Shown here: piece after piece, positions 1-5,087 of the stretch | How the letters are laid out: each line of letters begins with the position of its first letter | How positions within the stretch are numbered: the stretch's first letter is position 1 | Assembly: GCA_027000105.1 (NCBI GenBank) | Contig: JALTOP010000222.1 | Coordinates: forward strand, 1-5,087 | Length of the DNA: 5,087 bases | Source of the DNA: Planctomycetaceae bacterium | GTDB taxonomy: Bacteria > Planctomycetota > Planctomycetia > Planctomycetales > Planctomycetaceae | Direction: 5' to 3' | Notes under the pieces: generated by a model | The model's input: only the letters and a program-made list of their open reading frames with translations | Database searches by the model: none | Told to the model about the DNA's origin: nothing | Program-made: the position numbers and the translations under genes

Positions 1-1
1 C

Positions 2-226
2 TACCAGATGTGTACCAATCACCTGCCTTATCCGCCGGGAAAAAATCTGGCGACGATTGTCAAGAATCTGAATCGACCTCCTTTGGATATCCGGCAGTTT
101 GCTCCGGATCTTTCCGGCGAAATTGCGGGCGTCATTTTCAGGGGATTGGAAAAGAATCCTGATGATCGCTGGCAAACAGCCAAAGAAATGACCGATGCAT
201 TTGAGCGGATCGCCCAAGAGATGTGA
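2..226 (+). CDS. Serine/threonine protein kinase, C-terminal fragment
   Basis: This is the last 74 residues of a eukaryotic-type (Hanks-type) Ser/Thr protein kinase, which transfers phosphate from ATP to proteins. The gene is open at the left edge. The visible part matches the end of the kinase C-lobe. It begins with a YQMCTNHLPYP stretch, the counterpart of the usual Y-E-(M/L)-L-T-G-x-x-P-(F/Y) of subdomain IX. A P-P-x-D-x-R segment follows, then GLEKNPDDRWQTAKEM, whose Arg (visible residue 56, bases 167-169) is the conserved subdomain XI arginine. The ATP-binding and catalytic loops lie outside the window, so activity cannot be judged. The protein ends about 18 residues after that Arg. The usual planctomycete arrangement of a kinase domain followed by a membrane helix and sensor repeats is therefore absent on this side; any extra domain would have to be N-terminal. 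Family call is secure; substrate and pathway are unknown. Confidence 0.88.
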   Translation, partial: YQMCTNHLPYPPGKNLATIVKNLNRPPLDIRQFAPDLSGEIAGVIFRGLEKNPDDRWQTAKEMTDAFERIAQEM

Positions 227-428
227 CAATTCTTCTCCGCTGATTTGCCCTGCTACAGCTGACAGTCAAAATTCGAGCAAGGTAGGGTCGGTTCAACTGG
301 CCGGACTGGACAAACGGCTGATGAGGAGTAGATATTTAGCGGAAACGGTAAACGGTTCCGATTTGAATCTGCTCGCACCGCCATCCGCTCACATTCGACG
401 ACATCGGAAAAACGTCGGTGAGTAAACC

Positions 429-448
429 GATACAAACACTGATACAAA
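429..448. repeat. Direct repeat GATACAAA x2, 12-bp period
   Basis: GATACAAA occurs at 429-436 and again at 441-448 with four bases between the copies, just upstream of the GC hairpin in the helicase leader. The 12-bp period is close to one helical turn, so a binding site is possible, but two 8-mers in AT-rich sequence can also arise by chance. Confidence 0.35.
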
Positions 449-457
449 GACCGAAAT

Positions 458-474
458 GGCCGGGGGAACCGGCC
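458..474. repeat. GC-only hairpin, GGCCGG / CCGGCC
   Basis: The perfect inverted repeat GGCCGG (458-463) and CCGGCC (469-474) encloses a five-base loop, GGGAA. It would be a stable stem in RNA. It is not followed by T residues on either strand, so it is not a standard intrinsic terminator. It overlaps an upstream in-frame ATG of the helicase frame (456-458), so a transcript reaching the helicase from further upstream would carry the stem about 60 bases before the preferred start codon. Confidence 0.5.
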
Positions 475-533
475 CTATAAGAAATTCAAGAACCCCAAAA
501 ACTGCGTACTTCCCATTTTCTGATTCCTTGAGC

Positions 534-2540
534 ATGAACCCGAGACAACTGATTGAATCTTTGAACGCCTCCCAGCGAGAGGCGGCGACGACAACGAAGG
601 GGCCACTTCTGGTATTGGCAGGAGCGGGAACGGGAAAGACGCGCGTCATTACCACGCGGATGGCATTGCTGATCAGTCAGGGGGTTTCGCCGGAGCGGAT
701 TTTATCGGTGACATTTACAAACAAGGCTTCCAAAGAAATGGCCGAGCGTTTGCGAAGCATTTTGGGGAGGCGAATGAAAGCGAAACCGCGCATTTCGACA
801 TTCCATTCCTTGTGTGTTCGCATTTTGCGGGAAGAGATCGAACTGCTCGGCTATCGGAAAAATTTCACAATTGTAGATCGTGGTGACCAGGAATCGATTG
901 CCCGGGAAGTGCTTCGAAAAATCCGCATTCAGGAAGCCGCACTGAAACCCGGCGATCTGCTCGGTATTATCAGCCGTTGGAAATCGGCTGCGATTCGACC
1001 GGGAGAAGCGGGGGATCGAGCCGAAGATGATCGGGAATTTCTGGCCTCGATGGCGTACAAGAAATATAGCGAACAGTTGCGAGCCAGAAACAGTGTTGAT
1101 TTCGATGATTTGCTTTTGCTGACCGATCAACTTTTCTCCCATCATCCCGAGGCGTTGCAGCGCCAACAGGATTGTTACGATTTCATTCAGATTGATGAAT
1201 ATCAGGACACGAATCAACTGCAGTTCCGGGTTGTCCAGGCGCTTGTTGAACCGCATCGCAATTTGTGTGTTGTCGGTGATGACGACCAATCAATTTACGG
1301 TTGGCGTGGGGCGGAAGTGAAACATATTCTGTCGTTTCAACAGCACTTTCCCGATGCCAAGGTGGTGCGTCTGGAAGACAACTACCGTTGTACCGATGAA
1401 ATTCTGACGGTGGCGAATCGACTGGTCAGTTATAATCGAGAACGTCACCGCAAAGTGCTGCGGTCGACGAAAAAGGGGATCGAGCCGGTTCGTTACGAGA
1501 AGTTTCAGGATGAGACCATCGAAGCGGAACGGGTTGTGATGGAGATCAACTATTTGATCAATCATCGCGACAAACAGCCCCGCGATTTCGCCATCCTGTT
1601 TCGCACCAACGAGCAGCCCCGTGCCTTTGAATCGGAACTGCGACGGCGTCAATTGCCTTATGTGATTCTGGGGAGTCAGTCCTTTTTCGATCGCAAAGAA
1701 ATTCGGGATTTGATTGCCTATTTGAGAATTATTGCGTACCCGAAAGATGAAACATCCCTACTGAGGATCATCAATGTCCCTGCCCGGAACATCGGCACGG
1801 GCACCATCGACAAAATAATGACGTGTGCCATCAGTGAGGGAATTCCATTTTTTGAAGCGGTTGAAAGAACAGCCCAGAAGGGAATACTGGGCGCAAAACC
1901 GAAAGCAGCCGTCGATCATTTTCGGCATCAGCTGGAAGGCTGGCGAAAACAGTTTGCGAACAGCTCCGAATCGCTCGCCAATCATTTGCGCAAACTGATC
2001 GATTCACTGAATTACATGCAGGAGATTGAAAAGCTGTATAAACAGTCGACACAGCAACAGATCAGGCGGGAGTCGGTCGAGCAGTTGATCAATTCGCTCG
2101 AGGATTACACCCGAAGGGCCAGACAGCCGAGCCTGCAGGAATTTCTCGATGAAATTGCGTTGAATGATCGCGACGAATTCGCCTCGGGAGATAAAAAAGA
2201 ACTCGAACAGAATGCGATCAAATTGTTGACGATCCATAGTGCCAAGGGGCTTGAATTTCCGCGTGTGTATCTGGTCGGGATGGAAGAAGGGTTGCTGCCT
2301 CATAAACGCTCTGTTGTCGGAACAGAAAAGGAAATCGAAGAAGAACGCCGCCTGGCCTATGTCGCCGTGACACGTGCACAGGAATCGCTGACAATGACAT
2401 TCGCCGAAACCCGTAGAAAATGGGGGAAAGCCCAGAAAACAATCCCCTCCCGCTTTTTGTACGAAATGCGGGGCGATCGGGAAGAGCAGAAAAAAGATTC
2501 AGCCGGTTCCGCCGATTCCTCACGTGCAAATGGCTCCTGA
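534..2540 (+). CDS. ATP-dependent DNA helicase, UvrD/Rep/PcrA family (superfamily 1A)
   Basis: A complete 3'-5' DNA helicase of 668 residues, acting in repair, replication restart or removal of proteins from DNA. All family motifs are present: Q-motif LNASQREA (residues 10-17); Walker A AGAGTGKT (29-36); Walker B DEYQD (221-225); motif III GDDDQSIYGWRG (248-259); motif IV NYR (283-285); motif V with TIHSAKGLEF (566-575); and motif VI EERRLAYVAVTRAQ (603-616). The preferred start is the ATG at 534, because MNPRQLIESLNASQREA matches the usual N-terminus of the family. An in-frame ATG at 456 would add 26 low-complexity residues translated through a hairpin. Neither start has a clear ribosome binding site. 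The protein stops about 30 residues after PSRFLYEM, leaving no room for the Tudor-like C-terminal domain of PcrA and UvrD. Length (E. coli Rep is 673 residues) and the PSRFL ending are closest to Rep, but paralogue identity is not settled, so no symbol is given. Confidence 0.95.
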   Translation: MNPRQLIESLNASQREAATTTKGPLLVLAGAGTGKTRVITTRMALLISQGVSPERILSVTFTNKASKEMAERLRSILGRRMKAKPRISTFHSLCVRILREEIELLGYRKNFTIVDRGDQESIAREVLRKIRIQEAALKPGDLLGIISRWKSAAIRPGEAGDRAEDDREFLASMAYKKYSEQLRARNSVDFDDLLLLTDQLFSHHPEALQRQQDCYDFIQIDEYQDTNQLQFRVVQALVEPHRNLCVVGDDDQSIYGWRGAEVKHILSFQQHFPDAKVVRLEDNYRCTDEILTVANRLVSYNRERHRKVLRSTKKGIEPVRYEKFQDETIEAERVVMEINYLINHRDKQPRDFAILFRTNEQPRAFESELRRRQLPYVILGSQSFFDRKEIRDLIAYLRIIAYPKDETSLLRIINVPARNIGTGTIDKIMTCAISEGIPFFEAVERTAQKGILGAKPKAAVDHFRHQLEGWRKQFANSSESLANHLRKLIDSLNYMQEIEKLYKQSTQQQIRRESVEQLINSLEDYTRRARQPSLQEFLDEIALNDRDEFASGDKKELEQNAIKLLTIHSAKGLEFPRVYLVGMEEGLLPHKRSVVGTEKEIEEERRLAYVAVTRAQESLTMTFAETRRKWGKAQKTIPSRFLYEMRGDREEQKKDSAGSADSSRANGS

Positions 2541-2606
2541 GTGTATTATACTTCCTGCCCTTGAGTTTTTTCCTTTGAGTTTCCCCTGAAACAAACCGAG
2601 CGTGGT

Positions 2607-2616
2607 GGAACGTTCC
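2607..2616. promoter_or_regulatory. 10-bp perfect palindrome GGAACGTTCC, possible operator
   Basis: GGAACGTTCC is perfectly self-complementary and lies about 100 bases before the dehydrogenase start. Its half GTTCC recurs in both copies of the direct repeat downstream (2670-2674 and 2692-2696). A dimeric regulator could bind such a site, but no known operator consensus was recognised. Confidence 0.3.
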
Positions 2617-2662
2617 CCGGTGTAGACGGCAGGGGCAAGATAGTCTTCAAACAGGCGATCCG

Positions 2663-2699
2663 CACGGTGGTTCCAACAAGTCCTCACGGCGGTTCCGAC
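2663..2699. repeat. Imperfect 15-bp direct repeat with 22-bp period
   Basis: CACGGTGGTTCCAAC (2663-2677) and CACGGCGGTTCCGAC (2685-2699) match at 13 of 15 positions. The offset is 22 bp, about two helical turns, so both copies would face the same side of the DNA. As 22 is not a multiple of three, the repeat is not a peptide repeat in any frame, which favours a DNA-level role. It ends 15 bases before the preferred dehydrogenase ATG, where a bound protein or an RNA structure could affect initiation. Confidence 0.5.
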
Positions 2700-2714
2700 G
2701 AGATGGTACGACAA

Positions 2715-3635
2715 ATGACAAATTTGGAAGTTAAAGCAGGCGAAACAAAACTGGGATGGATTGGCACCGGCGTGATGGGCCAAAGCATGGCTGGTCATCT
2801 GATTGATGCCGGGTTTTCGCTGAGTGTCTATTCACGCACAAAATCCAAAGCGGAGGGGTTGATTCAACGCGGAGCAACGTGGTGTGAGACTCCGAAAGCG
2901 GTAGCAGAAAATTCAGATGTCATTTTTGCGATCGTCGGTTTCCCGAAAGATGTCCGAGAAGTTTTTCTGGGAGAACAGGGCGCCCTGGCTGGTGCCAGCG
3001 CCGGGAATGTGCTTGTCGATATGACGACCAGTGAACCTTCCCTGGCTGTGGAAATTTATGAAGCGGCCAAAGCGAAGGGGGTTGAAGCGGTCGATGCTCC
3101 TGTTTCCGGCGGCGATGTCGGTGCCAAAAACGCGGCTCTTTCCATCATGATCGGGGGCGATGAAGAAATCGTTACCGCGCTCAATCCGTGTTGGGAAGCG
3201 ATGGGTAAAACGATTGTGTATCAGGGAAAAGCGGGAGCGGGGCAACACACGAAAATGGTGAATCAGACACTCATCGCGACCGGGATGATCGGCGTTTGTG
3301 AAGGTTTGTTGTACGGATACAAAGCCGGGCTTGATCTGGAAACGGTGATGAAATCGGTTGCAAGTGGAGCAGCCGGGAGTTGGTCGCTTTCCAATCTGGC
3401 ACCGCGCATCATCGATAACAATTTCGATCCCGGGTTCTTCGTCGAACACTTCATAAAAGATATGGGAATTGCGCTGGCTGAAGCGCAGCGGATGAATCTT
3501 TCGCTACCAGGATTGGCGATGGCGCATCAACTTTATATTGCCCTGAAAGCACTGGGACACGGGCGGGATGGCACGCAGGCATTGCTGCTTGCGCTGGCGG
3601 AATTATCCGGGATCGACTGGAAAAACCGTTCCTGA
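2715..3635 (+). CDS. NAD(P)-dependent beta-hydroxyacid dehydrogenase (3-hydroxyisobutyrate dehydrogenase / tartronate semialdehyde reductase type)
   Basis: A soluble 306-residue oxidoreductase of the beta-hydroxyacid dehydrogenase family, which interconverts a beta-hydroxyacid and its semialdehyde using NAD(P). The N-terminal Rossmann fold carries GTGVMG (residues 17-22). The substrate loop DAPVSGG is at 127-133, the catalytic lysine is K180 in GAGQHTKMVNQ, and a conserved K-D pair (248-249) lies in the helical C-terminal domain. After the second Rossmann strand the sequence reads YSRTKSKA (39-46); Arg and Thr here, rather than an acidic residue, favour NADP(H). K-x-x-N-Q resembles tartronate semialdehyde reductase (GarR), but the substrate cannot be fixed from sequence. 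Length is normal for the family (about 290-300). In-frame starts also exist at 2667 (GTG) and 2703 (ATG). The ATG at 2715 was chosen because it leaves only a short tail before the Rossmann fold and keeps the direct repeat at 2663-2699 out of the gene. None has a strong ribosome binding site. Confidence 0.9.
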   Translation: MTNLEVKAGETKLGWIGTGVMGQSMAGHLIDAGFSLSVYSRTKSKAEGLIQRGATWCETPKAVAENSDVIFAIVGFPKDVREVFLGEQGALAGASAGNVLVDMTTSEPSLAVEIYEAAKAKGVEAVDAPVSGGDVGAKNAALSIMIGGDEEIVTALNPCWEAMGKTIVYQGKAGAGQHTKMVNQTLIATGMIGVCEGLLYGYKAGLDLETVMKSVASGAAGSWSLSNLAPRIIDNNFDPGFFVEHFIKDMGIALAEAQRMNLSLPGLAMAHQLYIALKALGHGRDGTQALLLALAELSGIDWKNRS

Positions 3636-3678
3636 AGCAGTAAAACGTGGTTCTGCAATTCTATTTGATTTACTTGAC

Positions 3679-3684
3679 AGGCGA
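3679..3684 (+). promoter_or_regulatory. Ribosome binding site of dapA
   Basis: AGGCGA ends five bases before the ATG at 3690 and is a fair Shine-Dalgarno match. A stronger-looking AGGGG (3701-3705) lies only two bases before an in-frame ATG at 3708, too close for normal use. This decides in favour of the upstream start. Confidence 0.5.
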
Positions 3685-3689
3685 ATAAA

Positions 3690-4580
3690 ATGACACGTAA
3701 AGGGGAAATGTTCCGTGGCGTCACCGTGGCGTTGGTCACTCCATTCAAGGACGGCGCTGTTGATGAAGCCGCGCTTCGTCAACTGGTTGATGAGATGGTG
3801 GCTGCCGGGATTGAAGCAGTTGCACCATGTGGCACGACAGGCGAAAGCCCCACGCTTTCGCACGATGAACATGATCGCGTTATCGAAATTGTTTGTGATC
3901 AGGCGGCTGGTCGCACCAAAGTGATGGCGGGCACCGGCTCCAACAGTACGGCAGAAGCGATTCGTCTGACTAAAAACGCGAAAGCAGCGGGGGCGGATGG
4001 AGCGCTTGTCGTTTCCCCGTATTACAACAAGCCGATGCAGGAAGGTTTTTATCAGCACTACAAAGCGATTGCGGAAGCAGTTGATATCCCGATCGTTGTC
4101 TACAACATTCCGGGGCGTTCAGCGAAAAATATCGAACCGGAAACGATTATCCGTCTGGCGGAACTGCCGAACATTGTGGCCGTCAAGGAAGCGACCGGCT
4201 CGATGGATCAGGCATCACAGATTCTGGCCGGTTCCGATTTGACGCTTCTTTCCGGTGATGACAGCCTCACACTTCCTCTGATGTCGATCGGCGGGAGCGG
4301 GTCCGTTTCTGTCGCGGGAAATCTTGTTCCTGCCGATGTGAAGGGACTTGTTGACAACGCCTCTTCCGGGAATTGGGAGGCCGCCCGACAGGCTCACCAT
4401 AAATTGTTCGGTTTGTGTCGCAACATGCTCTCCCTGGCAACAAATCCGATTCCTGTTAAAGCGGCAATGCAACTGCTCGGCAAGGGAACCGGCGAAGTGC
4501 GATTGCCTCTCACTCCCCTGGAAGGGCGGGAACTCGATCAACTTCGGCAAACGTTGCAGGAATACGGCCTGCTGGACTGA
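3690..4580 (+). CDS. dapA: 4-hydroxy-tetrahydrodipicolinate synthase
   Basis: DapA condenses pyruvate with L-aspartate-4-semialdehyde, the first committed step to meso-diaminopimelate and lysine, in the cytoplasm. At 296 residues it has the normal length for this TIM-barrel enzyme. Active-site residues are visible: GTTGES with T49 and T50 (residues 48-53); Y112 in SPYYNKP, the tyrosine donated across the dimer interface; Y138 and R143 in VYNIPGR; and the Schiff-base lysine K166 in VAVKEATGS. The triad Thr, Tyr, Tyr is therefore intact, as is the Arg that binds the semialdehyde carboxylate, which separates true DapA from N-acetylneuraminate lyases and other relatives. Residues matching the E. 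coli lysine-inhibition site are also kept (S53, H58, H61, N85, E89, Y111). The gene lies 54 bases after the dehydrogenase with no terminator visible between them, so they may share a transcript. Diaminopimelate synthesis implies use in peptidoglycan as well as lysine. Confidence 0.96.
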   Translation: MTRKGEMFRGVTVALVTPFKDGAVDEAALRQLVDEMVAAGIEAVAPCGTTGESPTLSHDEHDRVIEIVCDQAAGRTKVMAGTGSNSTAEAIRLTKNAKAAGADGALVVSPYYNKPMQEGFYQHYKAIAEAVDIPIVVYNIPGRSAKNIEPETIIRLAELPNIVAVKEATGSMDQASQILAGSDLTLLSGDDSLTLPLMSIGGSGSVSVAGNLVPADVKGLVDNASSGNWEAARQAHHKLFGLCRNMLSLATNPIPVKAAMQLLGKGTGEVRLPLTPLEGRELDQLRQTLQEYGLLD

Positions 4581-4590
4581 TCGCCTGTCC

Positions 4591-4610
4591 CTCAACCAGT
4601 CTCAACCGGT
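4591..4610. repeat. Tandem 10-mer, CTCAACCAGT / CTCAACCGGT
   Basis: Two adjacent 10-base units (4591-4600, 4601-4610) differ at one position and sit just after the dapA stop codon. The unit length is close to one helical turn. It could be a small tandem duplication or a protein-binding site; there is no further evidence. The rest of the 77-base gap up to 4657 holds only a lone -10-like TATATT (4620-4625) and no clear terminator. Confidence 0.45.
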
Positions 4611-4643
4611 CATGACATTTATATTTCACTTCATTTTCTTGTT

Positions 4644-4648
4644 AGGGG
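4644..4648 (+). promoter_or_regulatory. Ribosome binding site of the GspE/PilB-like ATPase gene
   Basis: AGGGG lies nine bases before the GTG at 4658. It is the best Shine-Dalgarno match at any start in the window. With an in-frame TAG at 4649-4651 it fixes the GTG as the start. Confidence 0.65.
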
Positions 4649-4657
4649 TAGCTTCTC

Positions 4658-5087
4658 GTGATTTTTGGATTCGGTCGTAAGAATGAGGACGATTTCGAGG
4701 ATGAAGAAATCGAGCTCGTCCTGTTTCAGGGGACATTCAGCGGTGTTGAAGTCGATATTTCTGAACATGCGCGACTGGCACAGGCGGGCCTGGAAAGAGC
4801 CAAGGAATTGGTAACTGATGCGATTGAACGTCGAGCCGAGCTGATACGTATCGAACCGAAGGGAGAGCGATCTGTTGCCCAGTTTCAGGTTGACGGCATC
4901 GCATTTGCCGGCGGTCGGATGAGCAAAAAAGAGGGGTTGGCCGTTACACAAATTCTGAAATTGCTCAGTGGCATGGATATCAAGGAAAGAAAAAAACCGC
5001 AACACGGTATCCTGAAAGCCGAGTTCGACGACGTAAAATACTATCTGGATATGCACACAAAACCGCTGGGCTCGGGAGCAGAGCGGT
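4658..5087 (+). CDS. GspE/PilB-like type II secretion / type IV pilus ATPase, N-terminal fragment
   Basis: The first 143 residues of a gene cut by the right edge. It probably encodes a cytoplasmic ATPase of the GspE/PilB/VirB11 family, which drives pseudopilus or pilus assembly. The GTG start is forced: an in-frame TAG lies nine bases upstream and a good AGGGG site precedes it. After a glycine-rich, very acidic opening (FGFGRKNEDDFEDEEIE, residues 3-19) and a short segment to about residue 48, the sequence follows the N2 subdomain that precedes the ATPase core. LVTDAIERRAELIRIEPKG (51-69) corresponds to the usual (A/R)-x-x-x-x-A-S-D-I-H-I-E-P, FQVDG (76-80) to the F-R-(I/V)-D-G strand, and ILKLLSGMDIKERKKPQHG (99-117) to the I-K-x-(L/M)-A-(G/N)-L-(D/N)-I-x-E-R-R-x-P-Q-D-G block. 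Walker A, the Asp box and Walker B lie beyond the window, so ATPase activity is inferred. The usual longer N1 domain is missing and the S-D-I-H signature is replaced, as in a family I associate with Planctomycetes. Confidence 0.8.
   Translation, partial: MIFGFGRKNEDDFEDEEIELVLFQGTFSGVEVDISEHARLAQAGLERAKELVTDAIERRAELIRIEPKGERSVAQFQVDGIAFAGGRMSKKEGLAVTQILKLLSGMDIKERKKPQHGILKAEFDDVKYYLDMHTKPLGSGAER

Larger units (their letters stand above)
227..533. other. Gene-free, repeat-rich interval and helicase leader
   Basis: I see no convincing gene here. Short open frames exist on both strands but have no recognisable content. The interval holds several short structures: AAACGG three times (312-317, 343-348, 350-355); an inverted repeat CGGAA (340-344) / TTCCG (356-360); CGACG (396-400) / CGTCG (413-417), which could form a 5-bp stem; the overlapping alternative ATCGG (403-407) / CCGAT (427-431); a direct repeat GATACAAA (429-436, 441-448); and a GC-only hairpin at 458-474. 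No stem is followed by a T-run, so no intrinsic terminator for the kinase gene is evident. No good -35/-10 pair was found; CTATAAG (475-481) is a lone -10-like element. The interval probably contains the helicase promoter and 5' leader, by position only. Confidence 0.5.
2541..2714. other. Intergenic region upstream of the dehydrogenase
   Basis: This 174-base gap separates the helicase from the dehydrogenase. It contains TTGAGTTT twice (2561-2568, 2575-2582), a run of six T (2566-2571) without a convincing GC stem before it, a perfect palindrome GGAACGTTCC (2607-2616), and an imperfect 15-bp direct repeat (2663-2699). TATACT (2547-2552) resembles a -10 box but has no matching -35 at the right distance. 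A promoter for the dehydrogenase-dapA pair is likely here by position. An open frame on the minus strand through this region (2520-2798) has no recognisable content. Confidence 0.45.

Noticed and set aside
286..305. GGTTCAACT, resembling a tRNA T-loop
   Set aside because: The flanking bases do not form a five-pair T-stem, and no acceptor stem, D-arm or anticodon arm can be drawn around it.
311..365. Hammerhead-ribozyme-like core: CTGATGA (318-324), GAAA (342-345), with CAAACGG (311-317) nearly complementary to CCGATTTG (358-365)
   Set aside because: The core boxes and a bulged stem I are suggestive, but stem II between CTGATGA and GAAA (325-341) does not pair; its closing position would be G opposite G. 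Stem III pairs for only two bases. Chance is the better explanation.
195..447. Small open frames on both strands between kinase and helicase
   Set aside because: The plus-strand one overlaps the kinase end in another frame, neither has a clear ribosome binding site, and the predicted peptides show no domain, membrane segment or signal peptide.
702..1289. Long minus-strand open frame (195 codons) opposite the helicase
   Set aside because: It is antisense to the conserved helicase motifs I-III region and its length is explained by codon bias of the real gene.
2566..2571. Run of six T after the helicase stop, possible terminator
   Set aside because: There is no GC-rich inverted repeat directly upstream of the run; only 3-4 bp pairings can be drawn.
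2520..2798. Minus-strand open frame across the helicase-dehydrogenase gap (92 codons)
   Set aside because: It overlaps both well-supported plus-strand genes, has no recognisable motif, and its length is expected by chance.
3674..3679. Perfect TTGACA -35-like hexamer before dapA
   Set aside because: A -10 box at normal spacing would fall at about 3697-3702, inside the dapA coding region, and the bases there do not resemble TATAAT.

Overview
The window reads as ordinary chromosomal DNA from a planctomycete-like bacterium. The basis is a eukaryotic-type Ser/Thr kinase, a GspE/PilB-like ATPase whose short N-terminus resembles one I associate with Planctomycetes, weak or absent Shine-Dalgarno sites at several starts, and sizeable gaps between co-directional genes. 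This placement comes from family resemblance and was not tested by a search. All five supported genes are on the + strand. The first is cut by the left edge and the last by the right edge.

Layout: the C-terminal 74 residues of a Ser/Thr protein kinase (2-226) are followed by a gene-free stretch of about 300 bases rich in short repeats and hairpins (227-533). Next is a complete UvrD/Rep/PcrA-type superfamily 1 DNA helicase (534-2540). A 174-base gap carries a perfect 10-bp palindrome and a 15-bp direct repeat. Then come a beta-hydroxyacid dehydrogenase of the 3-hydroxyisobutyrate dehydrogenase / tartronate semialdehyde reductase type (2715-3635), dapA (3690-4580), and the N-terminal 143 residues of a GspE/PilB-like secretion or pilus ATPase (4658 to the edge).

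The dehydrogenase and dapA lie 54 bases apart with no visible terminator, so co-transcription is plausible. The ATPase follows after 77 bases and may continue the same transcript, but it has a strong ribosome binding site of its own. The genes do not form one recognisable pathway: DapA serves lysine and diaminopimelate synthesis, the helicase serves DNA maintenance, and the ATPase probably powers a type II secretion or type IV pilus-like machine.

I found no mobile element, CRISPR array, RNA gene or new defence system. The most useful second-look items are the unusual N-terminus of the ATPase, the paired repeats before the dehydrogenase, the structured leader of the helicase, and an E. coli-like lysine-inhibition site in DapA.
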